NCBI RefSeq assembly: GCF_000012985.1
Contig: NC_007645.1
Coordinates: forward strand, 7,057,001-7,121,000
From: Hahella chejuensis KCTC 2396
Lineage (GTDB): Bacteria > Pseudomonadota > Gammaproteobacteria > Pseudomonadales > Oleiphilaceae
DNA length: 64,000 nt
Direction of reading: 5' to 3'
The notes below the pieces were generated by a model. That model was not told the origin of the DNA, made no database searches, and was given only the letters and a program-made list of their open reading frames with translations. Below, one piece after another: positions 17,664 to 26,999 of this stretch. The translations under genes were made by a program, and so were the position numbers. The stretch's first letter is position 1, and each line of letters starts with the position of its first letter.

Positions 17664-18116
17664 TCAGGATTTGCTCGTTTTCGCCAGAAAGCGATCCAGT
17701 TGATTGGCGAACTCCATGCGGTCGCCGTGGTTGAACGCTGCGGGACCGCCAGTGTGTTCGCCGCTGCTGCGCATGGTTTCCATGAAGTCGCGCATCATCA
17801 GACGCTGACGAATATTTTCCTTGCTGTAAAACTCGCCCCTGGGATTCAACGCATGGGCGCCTTTGTCTATAACCTCCGCCGCCAGGGGAATATCGGCTGT
17901 GATCACCAACTCGCCGGGTTCAACATTCTGCACAATATGGTTATCCGCCACGTCAAATCCCGGCGCTACCTGCAAACTGCGGATATATTGCGACGGCGGC
18001 GTCTTAAGAGGCTGATTAGCCACCAGAATCAAGGGCGTTTTCACCCTTTCCGCCGCCCGGAACAGGATCTCTTTGATGACGTTCGGGCATGCATCGGCGT
18101 CTACCCATATACGCAT
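17664..18116 (-). CDS. UPF0178 (YaiI/YqxD-like) protein, DUF188
   Basis: A 150-residue protein matching UPF0178 end to end. [22 protein letters not shown] carries the conserved acidic D-x-D-x-C start, [17 protein letters not shown] the second acidic cluster, and [15 protein letters not shown] the third. The fold is related to PIN-like nucleases, and the acidic residues fit metal binding, but no activity is established. It converges on trpA with a 12-base gap. Confidence 0.9.
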   Translation of the reverse strand: MRIWVDADACPNVIKEILFRAAERVKTPLILVANQPLKTPPSQYIRSLQVAPGFDVADNHIVQNVEPGELVITADIPLAAEVIDKGAHALNPRGEFYSKENIRQRLMMRDFMETMRSSGEHTGGPAAFNHGDRMEFANQLDRFLAKTSKS

Positions 18117-18236
18117 GGTTATTTCTCTTCAGTAAAACGTTAAAACACAGAGTCTAAGCGATGACGCCCGGAAACGGAAAAGAAAGCTGCGCGCGGATGG
18201 AGACGGCGCTTCTGGTGATATAAGAGTATCGCACAT

Positions 18237-18251
18237 GATCATTTATTGATC
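18237..18251. promoter_or_regulatory. Small inverted repeat upstream of the flagellin gene
   Basis: GATCA-TTTAT-TGATC lies 38 bases upstream of the flagellin start in the 172-base divergent gap. It could be an operator. No convincing sigma-28 or sigma-54 promoter was recognised here. Confidence 0.3.
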
Positions 18252-18288
18252 TAAAATGGCCTGAGGCTATGGATTATAGGGGTACTTC

Positions 18289-19092
18289 ATGGCGGTCACT
18301 ATTAATGGTCCGGCGCTCCCTTCGCCGAACGATGCGCAAATTCAGCGGAGCTTCGCCCGCATCAGTTCCGGTTCGCGTATTAACAGCGCGGCGGACGACC
18401 CCGCCGGTCTGTCTATCGCCACCCGCATCAGCAGTCGCATCAACGGCTTCTCCACCGCTATTCGCAACGCTGGCGACGGCATTTCCCTCTCCCAGACAGC
18501 TCAAGGTTCATTAGGCCAGGTTACCGAAAATCTGCAGCGCATCCGCCAACTCGCCCTTCAAGCCAGCAACGGGATTTACAACGACAGCGACCGCGCCGCC
18601 TTGCAACGGGAAGCCGCGCAAATTCTGGAAAGCACCCGACAATTGATGAAGCAGTCCAGCTTTAACGGCGTCAATCTGTTCGATTCGAGTGAAGAACACC
18701 GCTTTCAGGCTGGCGCTGAGGGCGGGGAACAGATCGTTCTGGAAGGCCGTAATCTGGTGCAGGAGTTGAGCGACTTCGGTTTGGACAGCCTGGATATTTC
18801 CAGCCAGCAGGGCGCAATCAGCGCAGTATCCGTCATTGACGACAGTCTACAGGCGACCGTCGATCGAGCAGCGCAATTCGGCGCTTTGTCCAACCGTTTC
18901 GAAGCCGGCATACGCGAACTGGAAACCGCACGCCTTAACGCCACAGAAGCGCGCAGCCGCATCGCCGATACGGATATCGCTGCGGAAAGCGCCAATCTGG
19001 CGACGCAAAAAATACTCACGCAAGCCCAGATCGCCATTCGCGCCCAAGCCAACGCGCAGGCGAGATTTGTCCTTAACCTCTTGTCCGGATAG
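18289..19092 (+). CDS. Short flagellin, D0/D1 domains only
   Basis: A 267-residue flagellin with the conserved ends: an N-terminal part with ARISSGSRINSAADDPAGLSIATR and a C-terminal part with RSRIADTDIAAESANLATQKIL and NLLSG. The variable D2/D3 surface region is essentially absent, so the product is close to the minimum for a filament subunit. It has no hook, cap or chaperone genes around it, so it is an orphan copy. AGGGG lies upstream of ATG. The N-terminus MAVTINGPALPSPNDAQIQ differs from the usual MAQVINTN-type start, so polymerisation may differ. Confidence 0.93.
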   Translation: MAVTINGPALPSPNDAQIQRSFARISSGSRINSAADDPAGLSIATRISSRINGFSTAIRNAGDGISLSQTAQGSLGQVTENLQRIRQLALQASNGIYNDSDRAALQREAAQILESTRQLMKQSSFNGVNLFDSSEEHRFQAGAEGGEQIVLEGRNLVQELSDFGLDSLDISSQQGAISAVSVIDDSLQATVDRAAQFGALSNRFEAGIRELETARLNATEARSRIADTDIAAESANLATQKILTQAQIAIRAQANAQARFVLNLLSG

Positions 19093-19157
19093 GAAATCCC
19101 GCCCTTTCGAGGGACGTATTATTACTGGTTTCACCTTGGGTAATTTTCTACTAACAT

Positions 19158-19192
19158 TTCGTTTTATCATTTGCGCACGAAAATAAAACGAA
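19158..19192. promoter_or_regulatory. Inverted repeat overlapping the glpR start region
   Basis: TTCGTTTTAT (19158-19167) and ATAAAACGAA (19183-19192) are exact inverted copies 15 bases apart, ending one base before the glpR start codon. TTTCGTTT-type half-sites are common for DeoR-family regulators, and a matching TTTCGTTTAAA lies upstream of glpD at 20300-20310. Autoregulation by GlpR is the simplest reading. Confidence 0.6.
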
Positions 19193-19193
19193 C

Positions 19194-19970
19194 ATGTCCG
19201 CTGACAAGCCTTTAAATGCGCGGCAAACCGCGATTCTCAAGCTCATCGAAAAGAACGGCGTCGCCACCATAGACGAACTGGTGGAGGCCTTCGACGTCAC
19301 GCCACAAACGCTGCGACGGGACCTCAACCTGCTGGCGGATTACAACCTGATCCAACGCTTTCACGGCGGCGCCACCTCCATCACGTCCACGGAAAACCTG
19401 TCCTATCAGGACCGCCAAATCCGCAATCTGGAAGAAAAGGAAGCCATCGCCCGTGAAATTGCGCTGCATGTGCCTGATCACAGCAGCATGTTCATCAATA
19501 TCGGCACCACCACCGAAACCATCGCCAGAGCCCTGATGAACCACAAGGGCTTGCAGGTAGTGACCAACAATCTGCATGTCGCCAGTATGATGAGTCAAAA
19601 AGAAGACTTTCGCGTGATCGTCACTTCCGGCGAGGTTCGCGCGCGGGACGGCGGCATTGTGGGCGAAGCCACCATGGACTTCGTACAACAGTTTCGTCTG
19701 GACTTCGGCATTATCGGCATCAGCGCCATTGACGAAGACGGCGCATTGCTGGATTACGACTACCGCGAAGTTCGCGTCGCCCAGGCGATCATTCAACAAA
19801 GCCGTCATGTGTTTCTGGCGGCGGACCATTCCAAGTTCGGTCGCAGAGCCATGGTGCGCCTTGGCAGCATCACCCAGGCCAACATGTTCTTCACCGATCA
19901 ACGTCCCAGTGAAGAAATAGAAACCATGATGAAGAACCACGACGTGCGCCTGCATATCTGTACGCCCTAA
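19194..19970 (+). CDS. glpR: DeoR-family repressor GlpR of glycerol metabolism
   Basis: A 258-residue repressor. The DeoR helix-turn-helix (ARQTAILKLIEKNGVATIDELVEAFDVTPQTLRRDLNLL) is at residues about 8-48, and the sugar-phosphate sensor domain has FINIGTTTETIARAL and ADHSKFGR. In the GlpR subgroup the inducer is glycerol 3-phosphate. Position just upstream of glpD and glpK supports the assignment. No clear ribosome site precedes the ATG, and an inverted repeat covers that area, so translation or transcription may be kept low by autoregulation. Confidence 0.93.
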   Translation: MSADKPLNARQTAILKLIEKNGVATIDELVEAFDVTPQTLRRDLNLLADYNLIQRFHGGATSITSTENLSYQDRQIRNLEEKEAIAREIALHVPDHSSMFINIGTTTETIARALMNHKGLQVVTNNLHVASMMSQKEDFRVIVTSGEVRARDGGIVGEATMDFVQQFRLDFGIIGISAIDEDGALLDYDYREVRVAQAIIQQSRHVFLAADHSKFGRRAMVRLGSITQANMFFTDQRPSEEIETMMKNHDVRLHICTP

Positions 19971-20349
19971 GCAGCAGCTTATTCTGGGAACGGGCCAGGG
20001 AACGCCCGCTCGCCGTCACTGCTTTTACCTCTCACAGACCCATCTTCGTTTTTTTTCTTTTCTCTCCTCATCGCGTCTATTCCGCCGCTACAGGGCAATT
20101 AATCTACTTCCGACTATCGACCTGACGTTTTGTTTTTTCTTCCTCGAAGCAATTCGTAGTCTGTTTTTCAGGCCACCGCTAACTTGCTGAATTTAATAAT
20201 TTATTTTCATTTCACTTCATAGCGGCGCTCTAAAAAGTAGAAAATATTTAGAAACCGTCACAAAATAATTCGTAAATTTTCCTTTTATTTTCTTTTTTCT
20301 TTCGTTTAAACTTTAGTCAATTTTTAACCGCATGGAAAGGTTCCGAATA
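19971..20349. other. Promoter region of glpD, no gene
   Basis: This 379-base stretch is AT-rich and T-rich near its right end and has no credible reading frame. The TTTCGTTTAAA motif at 20300-20310 resembles one half of the glpR repeat and is the best GlpR operator candidate. No second half-site was found. Confidence 0.45.
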
Positions 20350-21879
20350 ATGAATGAGAAAATTTACGATCTTCTCGTGATCGGCGGAGGCATCAATGGC
20401 GTCGGCGTCGCCGTAGACGCCCAGGGCCGCGGATTGCAAACCGCCTTAGTGGAAATGCGCGATCTCGCATGGGCCACCTCTTCCGCCAGCAGTAAATTGA
20501 TTCACGGCGGCCTGCGTTATCTCGAGCATTATGAATTCAGATTGGTGAAAGAAGCGCTGAACGAGCGCGAAACGGTTTATCGCAAGGCCCCCCATATCGT
20601 GAAGCCCATGCGTTTCCGTCTTCCTCATCGCCCTCATCTGCGTCCCGCCTGGATGATCCGGGTCGGACTTTTTCTGTATGACATGTTAGGCAAACGCGAC
20701 ATCCTTCCAGGCAGTAAATTCATTCGTTTTAATCAACCCGGCGCCGCCTTGAAGCAGGAAATCACCAAAGGCTTCGAATACTCCGACTGCTGGGTGGACG
20801 ACGCGCGTCTGGTGGTGCTGAACGCGATGCAATTCCGTTCACTGGGCGGAGATGTTTTCGTGCAGACCAAGTGTGTGGGCGTATCCCAGGAAAAAGGCTT
20901 GTGGCATGTTCAATTGCGCAACGAAGTCACTGGCGAAGAACACACCATGAAAGCCAAAGGGCTGGTCAACGCCGCCGGCCCCTGGGTTAAGACACTGCTG
21001 ACCAAAGAAATGCATCGCAGCAGTCCACGCGGCATTCGCCTGATCAAAGGCAGCCATATGGTGGTTCCAAAGCTGCACGATGAAGATGAAGCCTACATTC
21101 TGCAGAACGAAGACGGGCGCATCGTGTTCGTGATTCCTTATCTGGATGAGTTTTCCATTGTCGGCACCACAGATGTGGAGCACAAAGACGCGCCGGAAAC
21201 TGTCGCCATTTCAAACGAAGAAATAGATTACCTTTGCGATGTAGTGAATGCTCACTTCAAGAAACAAATTTCCCCGGCCGACGTCGTGTGGACCTATGCG
21301 GGCGTACGTCCCCTGTGCGACGATGAGTCCGATTCCGCCCAGGCGATCACTCGCGATTACACCGTCGAGCTGGAAACCGAAGGCGAACTGCCGCTGCTCT
21401 CCATTTTCGGCGGTAAGCTGACCACGTATCGAAAACTGGCGGAATCAGCGCTGAGAACTCTCAAGCCGTTTTACCCACAAATGGGCGCGCCCTGGACTGC
21501 AGACAGCGTACTGCCTGGCGGCGACTTACCCGGCACTGTGGTTAATTACAGCCAGGGGCTGCAGAATCGCTATCCGTTCCTGACCGCCCGCACCGCAAAA
21601 CGCTTCGCCACAACTTACGGCAGTCGCTGCGAATTGTTCCTGAAAGACGCGCAATCGGAAGCGGATATGGGTCAAAAGTTCGGGGAAGGCTTTTTCCAAA
21701 AAGAGGTGGACTATCTGCTAGAGTATGAGTTTGCGATGAACGCTGACGATATCCTGTGGCGCCGTACCAAAATGGGTCTGTTCCTCAATGAAGATCAACA
21801 GGCCGCCCTGGCGGAATACCTCGCGGGTAAGCACCCTCGGGCCGCTGAGCCTTATCAGCCCATGCAAGCGAGCGCATGA
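20350..21879 (+). CDS. glpD: Aerobic glycerol-3-phosphate dehydrogenase
   Basis: This FAD enzyme on the inner membrane oxidises glycerol 3-phosphate to dihydroxyacetone phosphate and passes electrons to quinone. The 509-residue product begins with the FAD loop DLLVIGGGINGVGVAVDAQG, followed by the family stretch SSKLIHGGLRYLEHYEF. A later GKLTTYRKLAE motif belongs to the FAD-contacting C-terminal half. ATG at 20350 has AAAGG upstream; the earlier ATG at 20332 overlaps that site. Together with glpK and the ABC importer it forms the complete route from external glycerol to triose phosphate. Confidence 0.96.
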   Translation: MNEKIYDLLVIGGGINGVGVAVDAQGRGLQTALVEMRDLAWATSSASSKLIHGGLRYLEHYEFRLVKEALNERETVYRKAPHIVKPMRFRLPHRPHLRPAWMIRVGLFLYDMLGKRDILPGSKFIRFNQPGAALKQEITKGFEYSDCWVDDARLVVLNAMQFRSLGGDVFVQTKCVGVSQEKGLWHVQLRNEVTGEEHTMKAKGLVNAAGPWVKTLLTKEMHRSSPRGIRLIKGSHMVVPKLHDEDEAYILQNEDGRIVFVIPYLDEFSIVGTTDVEHKDAPETVAISNEEIDYLCDVVNAHFKKQISPADVVWTYAGVRPLCDDESDSAQAITRDYTVELETEGELPLLSIFGGKLTTYRKLAESALRTLKPFYPQMGAPWTADSVLPGGDLPGTVVNYSQGLQNRYPFLTARTAKRFATTYGSRCELFLKDAQSEADMGQKFGEGFFQKEVDYLLEYEFAMNADDILWRRTKMGLFLNEDQQAALAEYLAGKHPRAAEPYQPMQASA

Positions 21880-22017
21880 GCGGGAGGACAAAACAGAGCG
21901 GATAAACGGAACTGACGGAAAGTAACGCAAGCGACCGAAAGGGTATTGAACAATAATAAGCAGACCGTGGCGGCCGGATGTTAGTTTCCAGACTGGCTTG
22001 CGTCGCCGTGGCCAAAC

Positions 22018-23538
22018 ATGAGAACGACGACTGTGAGCAAGTATATATTAGCAATCGATCAAGGCACGACAAGCAGCCGCGCCATTCTGTTTACCCGTGA
22101 AGGCCTGCCCGCATTCAGCGTGCAACAAGAGTTCGCCCAGCATTTTCCCAATGATGGCTGGGTTGAACACAATCCCCATGATTTATGGGACACCGTCAAA
22201 CGCGTTTGTAGCGCCGTTATGAAAGAGGCCGGCATCTCCGGCCGAGACATCACCTGCATCGGCATCACCAACCAGCGGGAAACCACCGTGGTGTGGGACC
22301 GTCATACCGGCGAACCTATCTATAACGCCATTGTCTGGCAGGACCGCCGCACTTCCGCTTTCTGCGCCGAGCTGTATGAAAACGGCCGCGAGCCCATGGT
22401 GCGTGAAAAAACCGGCCTGTTGCTCGATCCTTATTTCTCCGGCACCAAGATTCGCTGGATTCTCGACAATGTGGACGGCGCGCGAGAAAAGGCCGAGCGC
22501 GGCGATCTTCTGTTTGGCACTGTCGACAGTTTCCTTATCTGGAAGATGACGGGGGGAGCTGTACACGCCACCGACGCCACCAATGCTTCCCGGACGCTTC
22601 TTTTCAATATTCACAGCCAGCAATGGGATGAAGAGCTGTTGGATATGCTCAACGTGCCCAGCAGTATGCTGCCGGTTGTGAAAGACAGTTCCGACGATTT
22701 CGGCGTGACCGAGCACCGCTTCCTGGGATCGGAAGTCCCCATCACTGGCGTCGCTGGCGACCAGCAGGCGGCCCTGTTCGGACAAGCGTGCTTCACGCCG
22801 GGCATGTGCAAAAGCACTTACGGCACCGGTTGTTTCATGATCATGAACACCGGCGATACCCCTCTGGAGTCCAACAATAAGTTGCTCACTACGGTTGGTT
22901 ATCGGCTTAATGGCAAACCCACCTACGCCATTGAAGGCAGCATTTTCATGGCCGGCGCCACCATGCAATGGCTACGCGATGGCATCAGTCTGTTGAAAAG
23001 CGCCGGAGAAAGTTTGGGACATGCGGAGCAAGTCGGCCCTGACCACTCGGTGTATCTGGTTCCCGCCTTTACCGGTTTGGGAGCGCCCTATTGGGAGCCC
23101 AACGCCCGCGGCGCTATCGTCGGCCTGACCCGGGATACCGGCATTGCCGAGATCGTCACCGCAGGACTTCAGTCCGTCGCCTATCAGACCCGCGATCTCC
23201 TGGAGGCCATGAAGTCGGATGGCGTGGAAAGCCTGGCTGCATTGCGCGTAGATGGAGGCATGGTCGTCAATGATTGGGCCATGCAGTTCCTCGCGGATAT
23301 CTTGGACGTACGCGTGGATCGCCCCTTCGTCACCGAGACGACCGCTTTGGGCGCAGCATTTCTGGCGGGCCTGAAAGCTGGCGTTTATTCGTCACTGGAA
23401 GAAGTGCAGGAACTCTGGCAATGCGAGAAGACGTTCCCGCCGAGCATGGAAGAAGCCGTGGCGGACAGGCTCTACAAAGGCTGGCTCAACTCCGTGGAAG
23501 GCGTGCGCAATATGGCCAAGGCCGCGCACAAAAAATAA
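22018..23538 (+). CDS. glpK: Glycerol kinase
   Basis: This cytoplasmic enzyme phosphorylates glycerol with ATP. The 506-residue FGGY-family product has the phosphate-1 loop [14 protein letters not shown] near the start, ITNQRETT and WQDRRT in the glycerol site, and [11 protein letters not shown] followed by [11 protein letters not shown] in the ATP half. The annotated ATG lacks a strong ribosome site; a GTG five codons on is an alternative. It follows glpD by 138 bases on the same strand. Confidence 0.96.
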   Translation: MRTTTVSKYILAIDQGTTSSRAILFTREGLPAFSVQQEFAQHFPNDGWVEHNPHDLWDTVKRVCSAVMKEAGISGRDITCIGITNQRETTVVWDRHTGEPIYNAIVWQDRRTSAFCAELYENGREPMVREKTGLLLDPYFSGTKIRWILDNVDGAREKAERGDLLFGTVDSFLIWKMTGGAVHATDATNASRTLLFNIHSQQWDEELLDMLNVPSSMLPVVKDSSDDFGVTEHRFLGSEVPITGVAGDQQAALFGQACFTPGMCKSTYGTGCFMIMNTGDTPLESNNKLLTTVGYRLNGKPTYAIEGSIFMAGATMQWLRDGISLLKSAGESLGHAEQVGPDHSVYLVPAFTGLGAPYWEPNARGAIVGLTRDTGIAEIVTAGLQSVAYQTRDLLEAMKSDGVESLAALRVDGGMVVNDWAMQFLADILDVRVDRPFVTETTALGAAFLAGLKAGVYSSLEEVQELWQCEKTFPPSMEEAVADRLYKGWLNSVEGVRNMAKAAHKK

Positions 23539-23548
23539 TTCCTTCATC

Positions 23549-23580
23549 AGGAGCTGCTGACGCTTTTGCCAGCAGCTCCT
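23549..23580. terminator. Stem-loop between glpK and the convergent sigma-54 activator gene
   Basis: AGGAGCTGCTG and CAGCAGCTCCT form a perfect 11-bp stem with a ten-base loop. There is no strong T-run, but position between two convergent genes suggests a shared terminator. Confidence 0.55.
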
Positions 23581-23603
23581 CATCATCCGCTGAGCGCCAA
23601 AGC

Positions 23604-25550
23604 CTAGCGGATATATTTATACACTGTGTTGCGACTAACGCCCGCCGCCTTGGCGGTCTGGCTGACGTTGCCGCCGTATTCTCTATATAACCTTACGATT
23701 TTCGCTTCCAGCTCCTCTTTCGGATTACGCAGTATGGGGCCGTCGTTGTGATGGTCGACATAGTCCATTCCCTCGCTCAACCCATCGCCATTGTGCTCCG
23801 CCAAGCCCAACCCATTGAGATCATCATAAAAATCATCTGGAATGTGCCAGTCTTCTATAGGATCGCCATCAGCCATGGCCAGCGCCACGCTAAGGATGCT
23901 TATTAACTGGCGCACATTGCCGGGCCAGGGATGATCCACCAGCATATTGAGCACGTCCAGGCTCAAGGGATGGTAGGTTTCCCCTGCGCTGCGAGTCAGT
24001 CTGCCGTGCACGTATTCAATCAGTTTGGCTTTGTCGGCGCGCTCCCGTAAAGGCGGCAACTCAAGATTAAGCCCGGAAATACGATAGTACAGATCTTCGC
24101 GAAACGCGCCCCGTTTGACTTCCTCTTTCAGCACCCGGTTGGTGGCGGAAATCAACTTGATATCCACAGGGAAAGTTTCCGTAGAGCCCAATGGCGTTAC
24201 GCAGCGTTCCTGCAGCACCCGCAACAGGCGCGCTTGCACTTTGAGGGGCATTTCACCGATTTCGTCCAGAAACAACGTGCCTCGATGCGCTTTACGGATC
24301 AGGCCAATGGAGCCCTTGTTGCTGGCGCCGGTGAATGCGCCTTTTTCGTAGCCGAACAACTCTGATTCCACCAACTCCGCCGGAATAGCTGCGCAGTTTA
24401 CCGCCACCAGCGGAAACGCCTTGCGAGAGCTGTGGTAGTGCAGTGAGCGAACGAAAATCTCTTTGCCGCTGCCAGTCTCGCCGTGAATCAGAATAGGAAT
24501 ATCTTTCTCCATGATGCGGTTGGCCTGTTTCGCCATGCGCGCCACCCGCTCGTCGCCGTGCTCCAGTTCATGGAAGGGAATCACGTCATCCGGCAGTTCT
24601 TCCTCCACTATTACCGGCGCAGGCTTTTCTTTCTTGCGGTAATCCGGGGCGATAATCGCCGCCTGGGGGGGACGTTTGATCATCAGGTGCATGCGGTATT
24701 TGCCCAACGCGGAAACCTCCATCGGCATTCCCTCTGGATGATGCCGCAGTTCCCTCAGCTTGCAATTGAAGATGTCTTCGATATTGGCCAGCGCCAGATC
24801 ATGCGCCAACATGACTTCCGCGCGACGATTGGCGGAAATGATGCGTCCTTCCACATCGATCACCACCAATCCCGACCAGGGGCTTTCCAGCGCCGCGATA
24901 TTCGTATTGAAAGTGATCAACAGGTGTTCACGCTGGAAGGCATTGTGGATCAATCGATTCTCCACGCTCAGGGTCATCAGTTTGACCATACCCAGCGTGT
25001 GGTCCTGAGGCAGGTATGCGTCAGAGGAAATATCCAGAACGCCGACCATTTCTTTCTGTGTGTTGAATATCGGAGCGGCGGAGCCGACCATAAAACGATT
25101 GGCGCGCAGAAAATGTTCGTCCCGCCCCACTTGTACGGCTGCGCCAGTGGCTATCGCCGTGCCTATGGCGTTAGTTCCCGCCCCCATTTCCGTCCAGCGA
25201 TTGCCCACCACCAGGCCATGGGCGCACTCCAATGGCGTGAAGCGTTGTTCGCCCCAGGTGTTCAAAACATGGCCGCGACGATCCGCCAGCACAATTAAAC
25301 AGTTGGAGTTGGACAGAATATGGTCGTAGTAAGGCAACACCTCTTTCTGTGTGGTGTTCACCAACAACTGATGTTCTTCCAACAGCGCTGAGACGCCCCC
25401 TCTTCCCAGCACGCCATATTGAGGAACGCTGTTATGAGTCAGCCCGTACTCCTTGCAACGGCGCCAGGAATCTTCGATCAATTCCTTATGACTGCGCGTC
25501 GTTCCCTCAGCGGCGAAGACCGATGCTTTTTTATTTTCATCTGAGTCCAT
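23604..25550 (-). CDS. Sigma-54-dependent enhancer-binding activator (AcoR-like)
   Basis: A 648-residue activator. Residues about 80-200 form a GAF-type sensor, about 220-300 a PAS-like segment, and about 330-560 the AAA+ domain with Walker A (HGETGSGKE), the sigma-54 contact loop ELFGYEKGAFTGA, and Walker B (GTLFLDEIGEM). The C-terminus is a Fis-type helix-turn-helix (GGNVSQTAKAAGVSRNTVYKYIR). The layout matches AcoR-type regulators of alcohol and acetoin use. It is divergent from the glycerol ABC importer, whose upstream region has both a -24/-12 promoter and repeated TGTTCA motifs, so it very probably activates that operon. The signal is unknown; glycerol or a derivative is likely. Confidence 0.93.
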   Translation of the reverse strand: MDSDENKKASVFAAEGTTRSHKELIEDSWRRCKEYGLTHNSVPQYGVLGRGGVSALLEEHQLLVNTTQKEVLPYYDHILSNSNCLIVLADRRGHVLNTWGEQRFTPLECAHGLVVGNRWTEMGAGTNAIGTAIATGAAVQVGRDEHFLRANRFMVGSAAPIFNTQKEMVGVLDISSDAYLPQDHTLGMVKLMTLSVENRLIHNAFQREHLLITFNTNIAALESPWSGLVVIDVEGRIISANRRAEVMLAHDLALANIEDIFNCKLRELRHHPEGMPMEVSALGKYRMHLMIKRPPQAAIIAPDYRKKEKPAPVIVEEELPDDVIPFHELEHGDERVARMAKQANRIMEKDIPILIHGETGSGKEIFVRSLHYHSSRKAFPLVAVNCAAIPAELVESELFGYEKGAFTGASNKGSIGLIRKAHRGTLFLDEIGEMPLKVQARLLRVLQERCVTPLGSTETFPVDIKLISATNRVLKEEVKRGAFREDLYYRISGLNLELPPLRERADKAKLIEYVHGRLTRSAGETYHPLSLDVLNMLVDHPWPGNVRQLISILSVALAMADGDPIEDWHIPDDFYDDLNGLGLAEHNGDGLSEGMDYVDHHNDGPILRNPKEELEAKIVRLYREYGGNVSQTAKAAGVSRNTVYKYIR

Positions 25551-25587
25551 AGGACCCTCGTCTCTCTGTATGGTGAGCTCGCATGAG

Positions 25588-25705
25588 TGTTCAAATCGGT
25601 GTTCAGGACAGTGTTCAACTGTTCACAAAACAGCCAACCTGTTCAAACATTGTTGTTAAGTGTGAACAGTTGTCAACACTTTTCGAAATGGAAAATTGTT
25701 GTTCA
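25588..25705. promoter_or_regulatory. Array of TGTTCA motifs, candidate enhancer for the sigma-54 activator
   Basis: TGTTCA starts at 25588, 25600, 25612, 25620, 25640 and 25700, and its reverse complement at 25663. The first three are exactly 12 bases apart. The array lies about 105-220 bases upstream of the -24/-12 promoter, the normal distance for an enhancer. A further TGTTC-AAAA-GAACA palindrome is at 25851-25864, downstream of the promoter. Confidence 0.65.
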
Positions 25706-25808
25706 AGCGTTACCCTTTCTTCTCAGTGGCGACGTTCGCCTGTGCAACGCATTGTTATATATATCTAATTTTATCAAACAGCGACAAACGACCGATTTGC
25801 AAAAAAGT

Positions 25809-25823
25809 TGGCCCGATGTTTGT
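25809..25823 (+). promoter_or_regulatory. Sigma-54 (-24/-12) promoter of the glycerol ABC operon
   Basis: TGGCCCG-ATGT-TTGT matches the TGGCACG-N4-TTGC consensus with two substitutions and correct spacing. It lies about 85 bases upstream of the glpS start codon and next to a divergent sigma-54 activator gene. Confidence 0.7.
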
Positions 25824-25907
25824 ATATATACCTACTCGAAAAAAACAAATTGTTCAAAAGAACATTTACGAACATATTCAAACAAGAACAAAGGTGGGAT
25901 TAGCAAG

Positions 25908-26996
25908 ATGTCCCTTGAGCTTAGAAATGTCAGTCGTATTGTTGACGGCGAGACCTGGATTAACGATGTGAACCTCACATTGAAGCCCGGCTCCTTCAAC
26001 GTACTCCTAGGCCGCACCCTCGCCGGTAAAACCACCCTCATGCGTTTGATGGCGGGGTTGGATAAACCCAGCAGCGGCAAAATCCTCATGAACGGCGTAG
26101 ACGTTACCGGCGTGCCGGTAAAAGATCGCAATATCTCCATGGTCTACCAGCAGTTCATCAACTATCCCAACCTGACCGTCTTTGAAAACATTGCGTCTCC
26201 TTTACGCCTCGCCAATATGAGCGAAGCCAAGATCAAGGAGCGGGTGCGCGAGACGGCGTCGATGCTGCACATTGAGCCCTACCTGGACCGGCTGCCTCTG
26301 GCGCTCTCCGGCGGTCAGCAGCAACGCACGGCGATGGCCCGCGCACTGGTCAAGGACGCCACCATGGTTCTGTTCGACGAACCTTTGGTGAACCTGGACT
26401 ATAAGCTGCGTGAAGAGCTGCGTCAGGAGTTACGGGAGCTGTTCAAAGAACGCAACACCATCGCTATTTACGCCACGACAGAGCCCAACGAAGCCCTGGC
26501 TCTGGGCGGCACGACGACGGTTATTCATGAAGGGCGTGTTCTCCAACACGGTCCGACCGCAGAAGTTTACCACCGTCCGCAGGATATTCTCACTGCCGAA
26601 ATGTTCAGCGAGCCGCCTATCAACGTGGTGGAAGGCCTGGTTACCGACGAAGAAGTCACCTTCGACGAAACCGTACACTTTCCGCTGAACCAGGATTTGC
26701 GCGCACTGAAACCAGGGCGCTACAAATTCGGCGTCCGGGCGTCTCACATCGGCCTGGTGCCGCAGAATGACGACGATCTGGAGCTGTCCGTCAACGTCGA
26801 TCTGGCGGAAATCAGCGGTTCCGAGACCTTCCTGCACGTTCGCAACGATCATATGAGTCTGGTGATGCACCTGTCCGGCGTACACGCCTACGACGTGGAT
26901 GAAAGCATCAATATCTATTTCCCTACTCATAAACTGTATGCGTTCGATATGAGTGGACATCTGGTGCAAGCGCCGGTAAGACGCGTTGGAGTTTAA
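25908..26996 (+). CDS. glpS: Glycerol ABC importer, ATP-binding subunit GlpS
   Basis: One of two ATPases of a glycerol uptake system of the GlpSTPQUV type. The 362-residue protein has Walker A GRTLAGKTT (35-43), an intact signature LSGGQ (133-137), Walker B VLFDEP with Glu158, and a C-terminal OB/TOBE domain. The H-loop His is missing: the usual YVTHD is YATTE, with Thr at 191. Alone it could bind but probably not hydrolyse ATP normally. Its partner GlpT has the opposite defect. A longer frame runs upstream through the promoter; ATG at 25908 with AAGGTGGG upstream is the true start. Confidence 0.92.
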   Translation: MSLELRNVSRIVDGETWINDVNLTLKPGSFNVLLGRTLAGKTTLMRLMAGLDKPSSGKILMNGVDVTGVPVKDRNISMVYQQFINYPNLTVFENIASPLRLANMSEAKIKERVRETASMLHIEPYLDRLPLALSGGQQQRTAMARALVKDATMVLFDEPLVNLDYKLREELRQELRELFKERNTIAIYATTEPNEALALGGTTTVIHEGRVLQHGPTAEVYHRPQDILTAEMFSEPPINVVEGLVTDEEVTFDETVHFPLNQDLRALKPGRYKFGVRASHIGLVPQNDDDLELSVNVDLAEISGSETFLHVRNDHMSLVMHLSGVHAYDVDESINIYFPTHKLYAFDMSGHLVQAPVRRVGV

Positions 26997-26999
26997 GCC

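Noticed and set aside
18180-18288. Sigma-28 or sigma-54 promoter for the flagellin gene
   Set aside because: No stretch matches either consensus with the right spacing; only a small inverted repeat is visible.
22183-22968. Open minus-strand frame of 261 codons inside glpK
   Set aside because: It lies entirely within glycerol kinase, whose motifs are unambiguous.
23549-23580. Stem after glpK as a mobile-element end
   Set aside because: It is a single perfect stem between convergent genes with no partner copy or transposase nearby; a terminator is simpler.
25588-25705. TGTTCA repeats as a CRISPR array
   Set aside because: The unit is six bases with irregular gaps, no spacers of constant length and no cas genes; an enhancer array fits better.
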